A DNA stretch of 64,000 nt. Origin: Ralstonia pickettii (GTDB lineage Bacteria; Pseudomonadota; Gammaproteobacteria; Burkholderiales; Burkholderiaceae). Made by a program: the position numbers and the translations under genes. Below are positions 37,174-45,480 of the stretch, in pieces (the stretch's first letter is position 1; each line of letters opens with the position of its first letter). The stretch lies in contig NZ_CP066772.2 of assembly GCF_016466415.2 (NCBI RefSeq), forward strand, positions 310,001 to 374,000, given 5' to 3'. The notes under the pieces were generated by a model. It made no database searches, had not been told where the DNA came from, and saw only the letters and a list, made by a program, of their open reading frames with translations.

Positions 37174-37208
37174 GGTGCTGCTCCTGTAGACTTTGTTGAT
37201 CGATAAAC

Positions 37209-37240
37209 CGAACAAGTTCGATATATCGAATAATTTGTTC
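37209..37240. promoter_or_regulatory. Palindromic operator between kbl and its likely regulator
   Basis: TTCGATATATCGAA (37217-37230) is a perfect 14-bp palindrome. CGAAC and GTTCG form another dyad beside it (37209-37220), and outer GAACAA and TTGTTC arms (37210-37215 and 37235-37240) are also symmetric. The site fills the middle of the 87-base spacer between the divergent genes, where an autoregulated repressor would bind. Confidence 0.6.
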
Positions 37241-37260
37241 AATTTACAAGATACCAACCG

Positions 37261-37857
37261 ATGGCACAAGCCCCCGCCACCGATGCCCTCACCGATGGCC
37301 CACCGGCCGTTGGCGCAAAACTGCAGACACTGCGCCAGGCGCGCAAGCTGTCGCTCGATGAACTGTCGCGCCGCGCGGGCGTGTCCAAATCCATGCTGTC
37401 TCAAGTCGAGCGCAATCTGGCCAACCCGACCGTCGCGGTGCTGTGGCGCCTGGCCACCGCGCTCGGCGTCGGGCTGGCGGATTTCCTCTCGCCCGAAGGC
37501 GCGGCCGATGCAGCGCCTGCGGTGACGGTGATTCCCGCTCACTCCATCCCAGTCATCAAAAGCCCGGATGGCAAGTGCGAATTGAAGATTCTTGGCCCCG
37601 TCGACCTGGCAGCGCGCTTCGAATGGTATGAACTGGCGATCCAGCCTGGCGGCGTGCTGGCGTCAGAGCCGCACGAGCTGGGCTCGAAGGAGCACATCTC
37701 TGTGTTGAGCGGCACGGTGACGGTGCAATCCGGCCCGAGCGAGAAGAAGGTGCGGCACGGGGAATCGGCGCGCTATCCGGTGGATGTGCAGCACGCCATC
37801 TCGAACGCCGGCAAGACGGTGGCGACGGCGTTGCTGGTGGTCGAATACGCCCAGTAG
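37261..37857 (+). CDS. XRE family regulator with C-terminal cupin domain
   Basis: The 198 residues hold an N-terminal helix-turn-helix of the lambda repressor type (about 20-75; [20 protein letters not shown]) and a C-terminal cupin (about 115-195) that probably senses a small molecule. It is divergent from kbl-tdh and is the obvious candidate regulator of threonine breakdown. The inducer would be an amino acid or a breakdown product; this is inferred. Confidence 0.9.
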   Translation: MAQAPATDALTDGPPAVGAKLQTLRQARKLSLDELSRRAGVSKSMLSQVERNLANPTVAVLWRLATALGVGLADFLSPEGAADAAPAVTVIPAHSIPVIKSPDGKCELKILGPVDLAARFEWYELAIQPGGVLASEPHELGSKEHISVLSGTVTVQSGPSEKKVRHGESARYPVDVQHAISNAGKTVATALLVVEYAQ

Positions 37858-37877
37858 ACGTTGCAGATCGACGCTGC

Positions 37878-39233
37878 CTAGGCTGCCTGCAGTGCAGGCG
37901 CGTGCCACACGCGCGGCAGCAGCATCCCGAGCATCAGCCCGCGCAGCGCCATGAACCCCAGCATCGACAACCACAGCCCGTGGTTGCCCCACAGCGGCTG
38001 CAGTGTGACTGACAAGCCCCAGAACGCGGCAGCCGCCACGGCCATCGTCACCAGCAGTTCACGCGTGCGCGTCGCGCCGATGAACACGCCGTCAAACTGG
38101 AAGCCCCATACCGACACGATCGGCAGCAGCGCCGCCCACACCAGATGGTGGCGCGCAGCTTCGCGCACGGCGGGCTGGTCGGTCAGTACCCCGATGATGC
38201 CGGCACCCGCCAGCGCGTACACGGCCGCGAAGAGCCCAGCGCCGAGCACCGACCAGAACGTTGACACGCGAACCGCCATGCGCAGCGCAGCACGGTCCCG
38301 CGCGCCCATGGCGGCGCCCACCAGCGCCTCGGCTGCGTGTGCGAAGCCGTCCAGCCCGTAAGCCATGAAGGTCAGGAAGTTGAGCAGCAGCGCGTTGGCG
38401 GCCAGCACCACATCGCCCTGCTTGGCCCCTGCGTGGGCAAACCAGCCGAAGGCAGCCAAAAGGCAAAGCGTGCGCAGGAAGATGTCGGTGTTCAGCCCCA
38501 TCAGGCGGCGCCAAGCGTTGCGGGCAAGCAGTTCGGCGCGCGTGAGCGGCGGCAGACCAGTGGGCCGTTGCAGCCAGAGCAGCAGCATGCCGAGCCCAAA
38601 CCCTGCGATATCAGCCAGCGCCGTTGCGGCGCCAATACCGCCGACGCCCATGCGGGCACCCAGCACGAGGGTCAGCACGGCCAACATGTTGACGGTGTTG
38701 ATGAACACCTGCAGCAGCAACGCCCGCCGCACCTGCTGTCGCCCGAGCAGCGTACCGAGCACCACGTAGTTGGCCAGTGCAAACGGCGCCGACCAGATGC
38801 GGGTGTGGCAATACACCTCGGCCATGCGGGTGACGGATTCGCTCGCACCGAGCAGCGCCAGCGTGATCCGGATCGCCGGCACCTGCAGCACCAGCAATAC
38901 CGCTCCAATGGCAAAGGCCAGTAGCAGCGCGCGCACCACGCTTGCCCGCAACGCCTGCGCGTCGCCCGCGCCGTGTGCTTGCGACACCAGCCCCGTGGTG
39001 CCCATGCGCAGGAAGCCAAACCCCCAGAACACGAAGTTGAAGAAGACCCCGCCCAGCGCCACGCCGCCGATGTATTCCGGCCCCGGCAAGTGGCCCGCCA
39101 CGGCGGTATCCACCGCCGAGAGGATCGGCTGCGTCAGGTTGGCCAGCACGATGGGAAACGCCAGCGTCAGCACGCGCCGGTGCCACTGGGCCCGGGACGC
39201 AGGTGCAACCGAAGTGGCGAAAGAGGAGTCCAT
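37878..39233 (-). CDS. MATE family efflux transporter, DinF-like
   Basis: This 451-residue protein has about twelve membrane helices and the MATE pattern (LTLAFPIVLANLTQPILSAV, then AVAGHLPGPEYIGGVALGG). DinF-type members use the sodium or proton gradient to export cationic or organic compounds; the substrate is unknown. It converges with the cupin-XRE gene, stop to stop 20 bases apart. Confidence 0.88.
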   Translation of the reverse strand: MDSSFATSVAPASRAQWHRRVLTLAFPIVLANLTQPILSAVDTAVAGHLPGPEYIGGVALGGVFFNFVFWGFGFLRMGTTGLVSQAHGAGDAQALRASVVRALLLAFAIGAVLLVLQVPAIRITLALLGASESVTRMAEVYCHTRIWSAPFALANYVVLGTLLGRQQVRRALLLQVFINTVNMLAVLTLVLGARMGVGGIGAATALADIAGFGLGMLLLWLQRPTGLPPLTRAELLARNAWRRLMGLNTDIFLRTLCLLAAFGWFAHAGAKQGDVVLAANALLLNFLTFMAYGLDGFAHAAEALVGAAMGARDRAALRMAVRVSTFWSVLGAGLFAAVYALAGAGIIGVLTDQPAVREAARHHLVWAALLPIVSVWGFQFDGVFIGATRTRELLVTMAVAAAAFWGLSVTLQPLWGNHGLWLSMLGFMALRGLMLGMLLPRVWHAPALQAA

Positions 39234-39594
39234 GGGGACAAAAACTGCGTGGAACGATGAAAAAGTGGGTGCAACCGCTCACGATTTCGCTATCATTGCG
39301 CCCCATTGCGGGCTCCGGAATCGGGCGGCAAGTGCGGCACCCCGCACAACGTCGCCGATGACTATACGCGAATCCCCCCGGAAGGCAGACACCGTGTTTT
39401 GCCTTTCATCGCGGCCGGACAGGTGCGGTTGATGCTACGCGTCACCCAGCACACGCATGTCCTGGGCTGGTGAGACCCACCACATAGGACGGCGGGCGGC
39501 GCCCAAACAGCGTCGCCTCGGTAGAACTAAGCGGACTGGTAAGCAAACCGCGGTGCCCTGTCGAACTTCCGACTCGCCGGGGCGGAGACTCCTC
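39234..39594 (+). promoter_or_regulatory. Promoter region and structured leader of the APC permease gene
   Basis: The 361 bases between the divergent MATE and permease genes hold no supported gene. The last 160 bases can form several small hairpins: CCCAG with CTGGG (39445-39466), GTCG with CGAC (39560-39573), and a GGA/TCC pair next to the ribosome site. They may be a regulatory mRNA leader. I do not recognise a known riboswitch class. Confidence 0.4.
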
Positions 39595-41241
39595 TTGGAA
39601 AAAAACGTACAACGCAATCTCGGCGCCTGGGCATTGATGTTGACCGGGTTGGGCTCGATCATCGGCTCCGGCTGGCTGTTCGGCGCCGGCCACGCTGCAA
39701 AGGTCGCGGGCCCCGCAGCCATCTTTACCTGGATCATCGGCGCCATCGTCATCCTGGCCATTGCCCTGACGTATTCCGAACTGGGCGCAATGTTTCCGGA
39801 ATCGGGCGGCATGGTGCGCTATGCGCGCTACTCGCATGGCTCGCTGGTGGGCTTCGTGGCGGCCTGGGCCAACTGGATCGCCATCGTCACCGTCATCCCC
39901 ATCGAGGCTGAGGCTTCGATCCAGTACATGAGCAGTTGGCCGTGGCCCTGGGCGCAGTCGCTCTTCCAGCACGGTGAGCTGACGCCGCCGGGGCTCGTCC
40001 TGTCGGCAGTGCTCGTCGTGGTGTACTTCCTGCTGAATTACTGGGGCGTGAAGGTGTTTGCCAAGGCGAACAACGCCATCACGATCTTCAAGTTCATCAT
40101 TCCGGCCGCGACTGCGGTGGCGCTGGTTGCGGCAGGCTTCCATCCGGGCAACTTCGGCACGGGCACGGGCGCGAATGTGGCAGGTCAAGGGTTTGCCCCG
40201 TACGGCTGGTCTGCGGTGCTGACCGCCATCGCCACCAGCGGCATCGTGTTTGCGTTCAACGGTTTCCAGAGCCCGATCAACCTGGCGGGCGAGGCGCGCA
40301 ACCCGGGCCGCAACGTGCCCATCGCGGTGATCGGTTCGATCCTGCTGGCGGCGGTGATTTACGTGGCGCTGCAGGTGGCCTTCCTGGGCGCGGTGCCGCC
40401 TGAGTCGCTCGTCAATGGCTGGCACGGCATTGACTACCACTCGCCGTTCGCCCAGCTGGCGATTGCGCTGAACCTGAACTGGCTGGCCATCGTGCTGTAT
40501 ATCGATGCCTTCGTCAGCCCGTCGGGTACCGGCAGCACGTACATGGCCACCACCACCCGCATGATCTATGCGATGGAGCGCAACAACACCATGCCGGCCA
40601 TCTTCGGCCGCGTGCACCCGTTGTTCGGCGTGTCGCGTCCGGCCATGTGGTTCAACCTGGCGGTGTCGTTCATCTTCCTGTTCTTCTTCCGCGGCTGGGG
40701 TGCACTGGCTGCCGTGATTTCGGTGGCAACGGTCATTTCGTACCTGACGGGGCCGATCAGCGTGATGTCGCTGCGCCGCACGTCGCCGCAGCTGCATCGT
40801 CCGCTGCGTCTGCCGGGGCTGTCGCTCATCGCGCCGTTCGCGTTTGTGTGCGCATCGCTCATCCTGTACTGGGCCAAGTGGCCGCTGACCGGCGAGATCA
40901 TCGTGCTGATGCTGGTGGCCCTGCCCGTGTACTTCTACTACCAGGCCAAGGCCGGCTGGCCCGACTTCAAGACGGAGTTGAAGGGCGCGTGGTGGATGAT
41001 CGCCTACCTGCCGACCATCGCAGCGCTGTCGTACTGCGGCAGCACGGAGTTCGGCGGCCACGGCTACATCCCCTACGGCTGGGACATGGGCATCGTGGCA
41101 GTGCTTTCGCTGTTCTTCTACCACTGGGGCGTGGTCAGTGGCTGGCACACGCGCTATCTTGACGAGGTGGACAGCGTGCACGAAGAAACCGAAGTGCGTG
41201 ACCGCAAGCGCGGCGCGCGCGAAGTTCCGCAAGGCGTCTGA
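39595..41241 (+). CDS. APC superfamily amino acid permease
   Basis: This 548-residue transporter has about twelve membrane helices and the APC signature GLGSIIGSGWLFGAG in helix 1. The frame is open further upstream, but the preceding codons are not membrane protein-like. A TTG at 39595, seven bases after GGAG, gives the protein start LEKNVQRNLGAWALMLTG expected for the family. Aspartate, glutamate or another amino acid could be the substrate. The C-terminal tail is charged and cytoplasmic. A strong terminator follows. Confidence 0.88.
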   Translation: MEKNVQRNLGAWALMLTGLGSIIGSGWLFGAGHAAKVAGPAAIFTWIIGAIVILAIALTYSELGAMFPESGGMVRYARYSHGSLVGFVAAWANWIAIVTVIPIEAEASIQYMSSWPWPWAQSLFQHGELTPPGLVLSAVLVVVYFLLNYWGVKVFAKANNAITIFKFIIPAATAVALVAAGFHPGNFGTGTGANVAGQGFAPYGWSAVLTAIATSGIVFAFNGFQSPINLAGEARNPGRNVPIAVIGSILLAAVIYVALQVAFLGAVPPESLVNGWHGIDYHSPFAQLAIALNLNWLAIVLYIDAFVSPSGTGSTYMATTTRMIYAMERNNTMPAIFGRVHPLFGVSRPAMWFNLAVSFIFLFFFRGWGALAAVISVATVISYLTGPISVMSLRRTSPQLHRPLRLPGLSLIAPFAFVCASLILYWAKWPLTGEIIVLMLVALPVYFYYQAKAGWPDFKTELKGAWWMIAYLPTIAALSYCGSTEFGGHGYIPYGWDMGIVAVLSLFFYHWGVVSGWHTRYLDEVDSVHEETEVRDRKRGAREVPQGV

Positions 41242-41260
41242 CGCCACGGTTGCACGCTGA

Positions 41261-41300
41261 AAAAAAACGCCCGACCGGTTCTGCCGGCGGGCGTTTTTTC
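41261..41300 (+). terminator. Rho-independent terminator after the APC permease
   Basis: ACGCCCG pairs with CGGGCGT, with an inner CCGG/CCGG pair, and is followed by six T. An A-run precedes the stem, so it may also work from the other strand, where the LysR gene ends about 60 bases away. Confidence 0.85.
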
Positions 41301-41358
41301 TTGTTCTGCTGCGGTGATGCCGCAGCGATAGCCACGGCCGCTAAAGCTGGGATCGCGC

Positions 41359-42261
41359 CTAGTCCGAACCGGCCTTGACGAAATCAATGAACGCCCTGAG
41401 CGGAGCCGGTACAAGCCGCCGCCCCGGATAGTAGAGATACGGCCCTGGGAACGGACGCCACCATGCCTCGAGCACTGGCTCGAGCGCCCCGCTGGCCAAA
41501 TGTGGACGCAGCCAGTCTTCGTAGAGGTGCACGACGCCGACGCCGGCAACAGCGGCGTCCACGACAAGATCGATCGCGCCCCCAATACGGACGAGCAGCG
41601 GGCCGGATGGGTCAACATTGACCACTTCACCGTCGCGCTCGAACTCCCACGGCGGCATGGCGCCGCTCGCAAATCGCCCACGCAGGCAAGCGTGGTCCAG
41701 CAGGTCGCGGGGATGGTTTGGGCGGCCGCGTCGATCGAGATAGCCGGGTGCCGCTGCCGTTGCGAAGCGCTGCGATCGCGGGCCGATCGGAACGGCGATC
41801 ATGTCCTGTTCGAGCCGCTCGTCATAACGAATGCCTGCGTCGAAACCCGCAGCCAGGATGTCAACAAAGCTCTCTTCCGCCACGACCTCCAGCTGGATCT
41901 CGGGATAGGCGTCGAGAAAGCCCGGGATGATGGCGGGCAACACGAGCCGCGCGGCGCTCATCGGCACATTGAGCTTTAGCGTGCCGGCCGGCCTTTCGCG
42001 AAAGCTGTTGACGACATCGAGCGCGGCTTCCACCTCGCTCAAGGCCGGCCGCAGGCGGCTTAGCAGGCGTTGCCCCGCTTCGGTGGGCGAGACGCTGCGC
42101 GTCGTGCGGTTCAGCAGGCGCACACCGAGCTGCGTCTCCAGCCGCCGCACCGCCTCGCTGAGCCCGGATGCGCTCGCGCCCATCAGTCTTGCACCTTCGC
42201 GAAAGCCCTTGGCCTGCGCCACCGCCGCGAAGGCATTCAGGTCACCCAGATCGACTTTCAT
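41359..42261 (-). CDS. LysR family transcriptional regulator
   Basis: This 300-residue protein has a winged helix-turn-helix (about 8-65; FREGARLMGASASGLSEAVRRLE) and a substrate-binding-like effector domain. It belongs to the subgroup often found next to oxidoreductase genes. The start MKVDLGDLNAFAAVA is clear. It is divergent from an aldo/keto reductase gene 109 bases away and probably regulates it. The inducer is unknown. Confidence 0.9.
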   Translation of the reverse strand: MKVDLGDLNAFAAVAQAKGFREGARLMGASASGLSEAVRRLETQLGVRLLNRTTRSVSPTEAGQRLLSRLRPALSEVEAALDVVNSFRERPAGTLKLNVPMSAARLVLPAIIPGFLDAYPEIQLEVVAEESFVDILAAGFDAGIRYDERLEQDMIAVPIGPRSQRFATAAAPGYLDRRGRPNHPRDLLDHACLRGRFASGAMPPWEFERDGEVVNVDPSGPLLVRIGGAIDLVVDAAVAGVGVVHLYEDWLRPHLASGALEPVLEAWWRPFPGPYLYYPGRRLVPAPLRAFIDFVKAGSD

Positions 42262-42370
42262 TGTTCACCTTTTCGCACAACCCGTGCGGATTATGTCCCC
42301 TTATCGCGCACCGCGCTTGCGCCTAATCTGCTGTCACCCTTTCTTCGATCTTCGACACAGGAGTGTGACC

Positions 42371-43255
42371 ATGTCTCTCATCGTTCAGTCCGGCACGTTT
42401 TCCATCGGCGGCCACCAGGTGCACCGCCTCGGCTATGGCGCCATGCAGCTCGCCGGCCCCGGCGTCTTCGGCCCACCCAAGGATCGCGACGCGGCGCTTG
42501 CCGTATTGCGCGAGGCCGTGTCCTTGGGCGTCAACCATATCGACACGAGCGACTTCTACGGCCCGCACATCACGAATCAACTGATCCGCGAAGCCTTGCA
42601 CCCGTATCGCGACGACCTGCTCATCGTCACCAAGATCGGTGCAAGGCGCGGTGCCGAGGGCGCGTGGCTGCCGGCGTTTTCCGCGCAGGCGCTGACCGAA
42701 GCCGTGCACGACAATCTGCGCAACCTCGGCCTGGATGTGCTGGACGTGGTGAATTTGCGGATCATGTTCGACCCGCATGGCCCGGCCGAAGGGTCGATCG
42801 AGGCACCCCTCACCGCCCTGGCGGAACTGCAACGGCAGGGGCTGGTGCGGCACATCGGGCTGAGCAACGTCACGGCCAACCAGATCGCAGAAGGACGGCG
42901 CATCTGCGAGATCGTCTGCGTGCAGAACCACTACAACCTCGCTCACCGAAACGACGACGGCCTGATCGACGCGCTTGCCCGCGACGGCATCGCGTATGTT
43001 CCGTACTTCCCGCTGGGAGGTTTCAGCCCGCTGCAGTCGTCCACGCTCAACGATGTCGCAGCGCGGCTCGGCGCCACACCGATGCAGACCGCACTCGCCT
43101 GGCTGCTGCAACGGTCGCCGAACATTCTGCTGATCCCGGGCACCTCGTCAGTCGGCCACCTGCGCGAGAATCTTGGCGCAGCGGCGATTGCGTTGCCGGA
43201 AGATGCGATGCGCGAACTCGACGCTGTCGCACTTTCCACGGACGCTGCGTCGTAA
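42371..43255 (+). CDS. Aldo/keto reductase family oxidoreductase
   Basis: This 294-residue TIM-barrel enzyme starts MSLIVQSGTFSIGG after AGGAG. The frame stays open for 148 codons upstream, but that part is the antisense of the LysR gene. The catalytic Asp and Tyr lie in DTSDFYGPH, Lys in VTKIGARRG, and the NADPH region in LIPGTSSVGHLRENL. It would reduce an aldehyde or ketone with NADPH. Its regulator is probably the divergent LysR protein. Confidence 0.92.
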   Translation: MSLIVQSGTFSIGGHQVHRLGYGAMQLAGPGVFGPPKDRDAALAVLREAVSLGVNHIDTSDFYGPHITNQLIREALHPYRDDLLIVTKIGARRGAEGAWLPAFSAQALTEAVHDNLRNLGLDVLDVVNLRIMFDPHGPAEGSIEAPLTALAELQRQGLVRHIGLSNVTANQIAEGRRICEIVCVQNHYNLAHRNDDGLIDALARDGIAYVPYFPLGGFSPLQSSTLNDVAARLGATPMQTALAWLLQRSPNILLIPGTSSVGHLRENLGAAAIALPEDAMRELDAVALSTDAAS

Positions 43256-43351
43256 TACCTTGCTTGGCGGCCCGGCGGTCGATGCACCGGGCGGCTGAAA
43301 CGGACGCGACGGTCTTCGCCGCCCATTTTGCGGAAGCGCAGGCTGCAGCGT

Positions 43352-43423
43352 TCACGAAACGGTTCCGCTCGGCCAGATGCTGCCACCGCAGCGTTTGGCG
43401 AGATCGCCCACTTTCAACAACAT
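43352..43423 (-). pseudogene. Truncated MerR family regulator, 23 codons left
   Basis: After AGGAGCCACC, the sequence opens with MLLKVGDLAKRCGG, a good match to the beginning of MerR family regulators (usual continuation LTVRTLHHYD). The match stops after about 13 residues. The frame runs on with unrelated residues to a TGA, and no helix-turn-helix recognition helix, hinge or effector domain can be found in any frame downstream. The promoter and operator upstream are intact. A deletion has probably removed the rest. Confidence 0.65.
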
Positions 43424-43451
43424 GGTGGCTCCTGTCTTCTGGCTTGGACAC

Positions 43452-43482
43452 AGGCTAGGACCTCACACAATGTGAGGGTCAA
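43452..43482 (-). promoter_or_regulatory. MerR-type promoter with 19-bp spacer and dyad operator
   Basis: On the minus strand TTGACC and TAGCCT are separated by 19 bases, longer than the usual 17. The spacer region holds the dyad CCTCACACAATGTGAGG (43461-43477; plus-strand sequence). This over-long spacer with a central dyad is the hallmark of promoters activated by MerR regulators through DNA untwisting. It points at the truncated MerR gene 29 bases downstream. Confidence 0.72.
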
Positions 43483-43649
43483 GCCCGGCATGGATGGATC
43501 GCAATGGACAGCGCCCCGTGAAGACGCAGGCGCTTCCGGCATTCTGAACCGGGCCCCTCTGTGGTGGGGACCATGTCCCGCGAACCCGCGCCGCTGCGTG
43601 CGTCACAAAAAGTTCATTCAACTCTGTGTTCAGCGGGTCGTTTAGCAGA

Positions 43650-45464
43650 ATGTCCGATCTAGCGTCTGCTGCCAACGTCATGACTTTCTCACCGACTCCC
43701 TTGCCCGCGGGCATTGCGCCCGAGATGCTGCGCACGGTGTTCCAACCGATCTTCCGCCTGTCGACCACCGAGGTGCTCGGCTACGAAGCACTGCTGCGCG
43801 GGCCGGCAGGCTCGGCCATGGAGTCGCCCGCTGCGCTGTTTGCCGCCGCATCGGACACCGCGGGCACGATTGCGCTGGAGACGACCGCCGCGCGTCTGGC
43901 CATCGCCAATTTCTCGGCCATGCGTCTGCCGGGCAAGCTGTTCCTGAACTTCAGTGCGCAAGGCGTGCGGCAGTTGCTGCAAGACCATGCGCGCCTGCTG
44001 CATGCCATTGCCGACCACGACCTCCACCCCTCGCGGATCGTCATCGAACTGACCGAGCAGACGCCCATTGATGATCTGGCCAGCTTTGCCGAGGCGCTGT
44101 CGGTGGCACGCGATTTTGGCCTGCAGTGCGCGCTGGACGATTTCGGCACCGGCAATGCCAACCTGAACCTGCTGATCGAACTGACGCCCGACTTCATTAA
44201 GCTCGACAAGTATTTCTTGCGTGACATTGCCAAGCATCCAGCCAAGCTGGACATCGCGCGCACGCTGCAGCAGACGCTCAAGGGCGGCGCCACCAGCATC
44301 ATTGCCGAAGGGCTGGAAACCGAGGACGAACTGGGCGTGGTGCGCGACCTGGGCATCCGCTTCGGACAGGGCTTCTTCCTTGCACGCCCCCAGGACAAGC
44401 CCGCGAGCGACATGTCGAGCCAGGCGGCGCGCGTGCTGCAGTCGTCGCAGATTGCGGTGTTTCCGCAGGCCGTGCGCGTTGGCTGGCGCGCCATCACGGC
44501 CAGCAAGCTCTTGCGCATGGCACCCACCCTGCCCCTGCGCAGCAGCAACGACGACGTGCTGCACCTGTTCAACCGCCACCCCGATCTGCACACCGTGGCG
44601 CTGCTCGATGAAGACAAACGCCCGCTCGCGCTCATCGCACGCCGTGCATTCATCGACCGCTATGCGATGCCGTATCACCGCGAGCTGTACGGCAAGAAGC
44701 CGGCGCTGGCATTTGCCAACCGGCAGCCGGTTCTGGTGGAAAAATCCGCATCGCTGGAAGACATGTCGGCGCTGCTGATGAGCGAAGACCAACGCTACCT
44801 GACCGACGGTTTCATCATCACCGAGCATGGCCGCTACCTGGGCCTGGGCACCGGCGAAGAACTGGTGCGCACCGTGAACGAAATCCGCATCGAGGCCGCG
44901 CGCTACGCCAACCCGCTTACGTTCCTGCCGGGCAACATTCCGTTGAACCTGCACATTGAACGTTTGCTGGAAGCGCGCGCGGAGTTCTATGCCTGCTATG
45001 TGGATCTGAACCACTTCAAACCCTTCAACGATCAGTACGGCTATTGGCAGGGCGACGAGATGCTGAAGATGGCCGCCGCCGTGCTGGCCAACGCATGCGA
45101 ACCCACGCGGGATTTTCTCGGCCACGTGGGCGGGGACGATTTCCTGATCCTGTTCCAGAGCGCCGACTGGCAGGCGCGCATCACGCAGGCCATGGCGGCA
45201 TTCAACACCAACGCGCTCGCCATGTACACGCCGGCTGACCGCGCCGCGGGCGGCATGCATGCAGAAGACCGCAAGGGGCTGCCGGCGTTCTTCCGCTTCG
45301 TGACCATGGCGGTGGGCGCGCTGCACGTGCTCCCCGGCGCCGCACATAACAGCGACGACATCGGCACCGCCGCCGCCCTCGCCAAGCGGCGCGCCAAGCA
45401 AAGCGACAGCGGTTTCCATCTGGAAGCCATGCGCCCCACGCAGCCCGTGCGGGCCATGGGCTGA
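43650..45464 (+). CDS. c-di-GMP phosphodiesterase with CBS pair and degenerate GGDEF
   Basis: This 604-residue protein has an N-terminal EAL domain (about 25-245), a CBS-like pair (about 265-400) and a C-terminal GGDEF domain (about 430-595). The EAL set is complete: E46, N100, E133, D163, D164, K184, E220 and Q240 (motifs YEALLRG, IELTEQ, DDFGTGNANL and AEGLETE), so c-di-GMP hydrolysis is expected. The GGDEF motif reads GGDDF, which may bind GTP but is probably a weak or inactive cyclase. The start at MSDLASAANV is a choice between three candidates (43626, 43650 and 43680). It converges with a LuxR gene. Confidence 0.88.
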   Translation: MSDLASAANVMTFSPTPLPAGIAPEMLRTVFQPIFRLSTTEVLGYEALLRGPAGSAMESPAALFAAASDTAGTIALETTAARLAIANFSAMRLPGKLFLNFSAQGVRQLLQDHARLLHAIADHDLHPSRIVIELTEQTPIDDLASFAEALSVARDFGLQCALDDFGTGNANLNLLIELTPDFIKLDKYFLRDIAKHPAKLDIARTLQQTLKGGATSIIAEGLETEDELGVVRDLGIRFGQGFFLARPQDKPASDMSSQAARVLQSSQIAVFPQAVRVGWRAITASKLLRMAPTLPLRSSNDDVLHLFNRHPDLHTVALLDEDKRPLALIARRAFIDRYAMPYHRELYGKKPALAFANRQPVLVEKSASLEDMSALLMSEDQRYLTDGFIITEHGRYLGLGTGEELVRTVNEIRIEAARYANPLTFLPGNIPLNLHIERLLEARAEFYACYVDLNHFKPFNDQYGYWQGDEMLKMAAAVLANACEPTRDFLGHVGGDDFLILFQSADWQARITQAMAAFNTNALAMYTPADRAAGGMHAEDRKGLPAFFRFVTMAVGALHVLPGAAHNSDDIGTAAALAKRRAKQSDSGFHLEAMRPTQPVRAMG

Positions 45465-45480
45465 CACATCTCGGACAACG

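Larger units (their letters stand above)
43256..43649. other. Region with MerR-type promoter, gene stub and leader of the EAL gene
   Basis: No intact gene lies between the aldo/keto reductase and the EAL-GGDEF gene. The region contains the truncated merR stub (43352-43423), its promoter and operator (43452-43482), and about 150 bases of leader for the EAL gene, in which no clear promoter was found. Confidence 0.5.

Noticed and set aside
39430-39594. Known riboswitch classes (guanidine, glycine, TPP, cobalamin, SAM) in the permease leader
   Set aside because: The conserved core sequences of these classes were not found; only unassigned hairpins remain.
39442-41247. A 601-codon open frame opposite the APC permease
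   Set aside because: The plus strand has membrane helices, an APC signature and a terminator; the minus frame is a low-complexity His/Arg/Gln shadow.
43689-45467. A 592-codon frame opposite the EAL-GGDEF gene
   Set aside because: All EAL catalytic residues are in the plus-strand protein, while the antisense frame has no recognisable domain.
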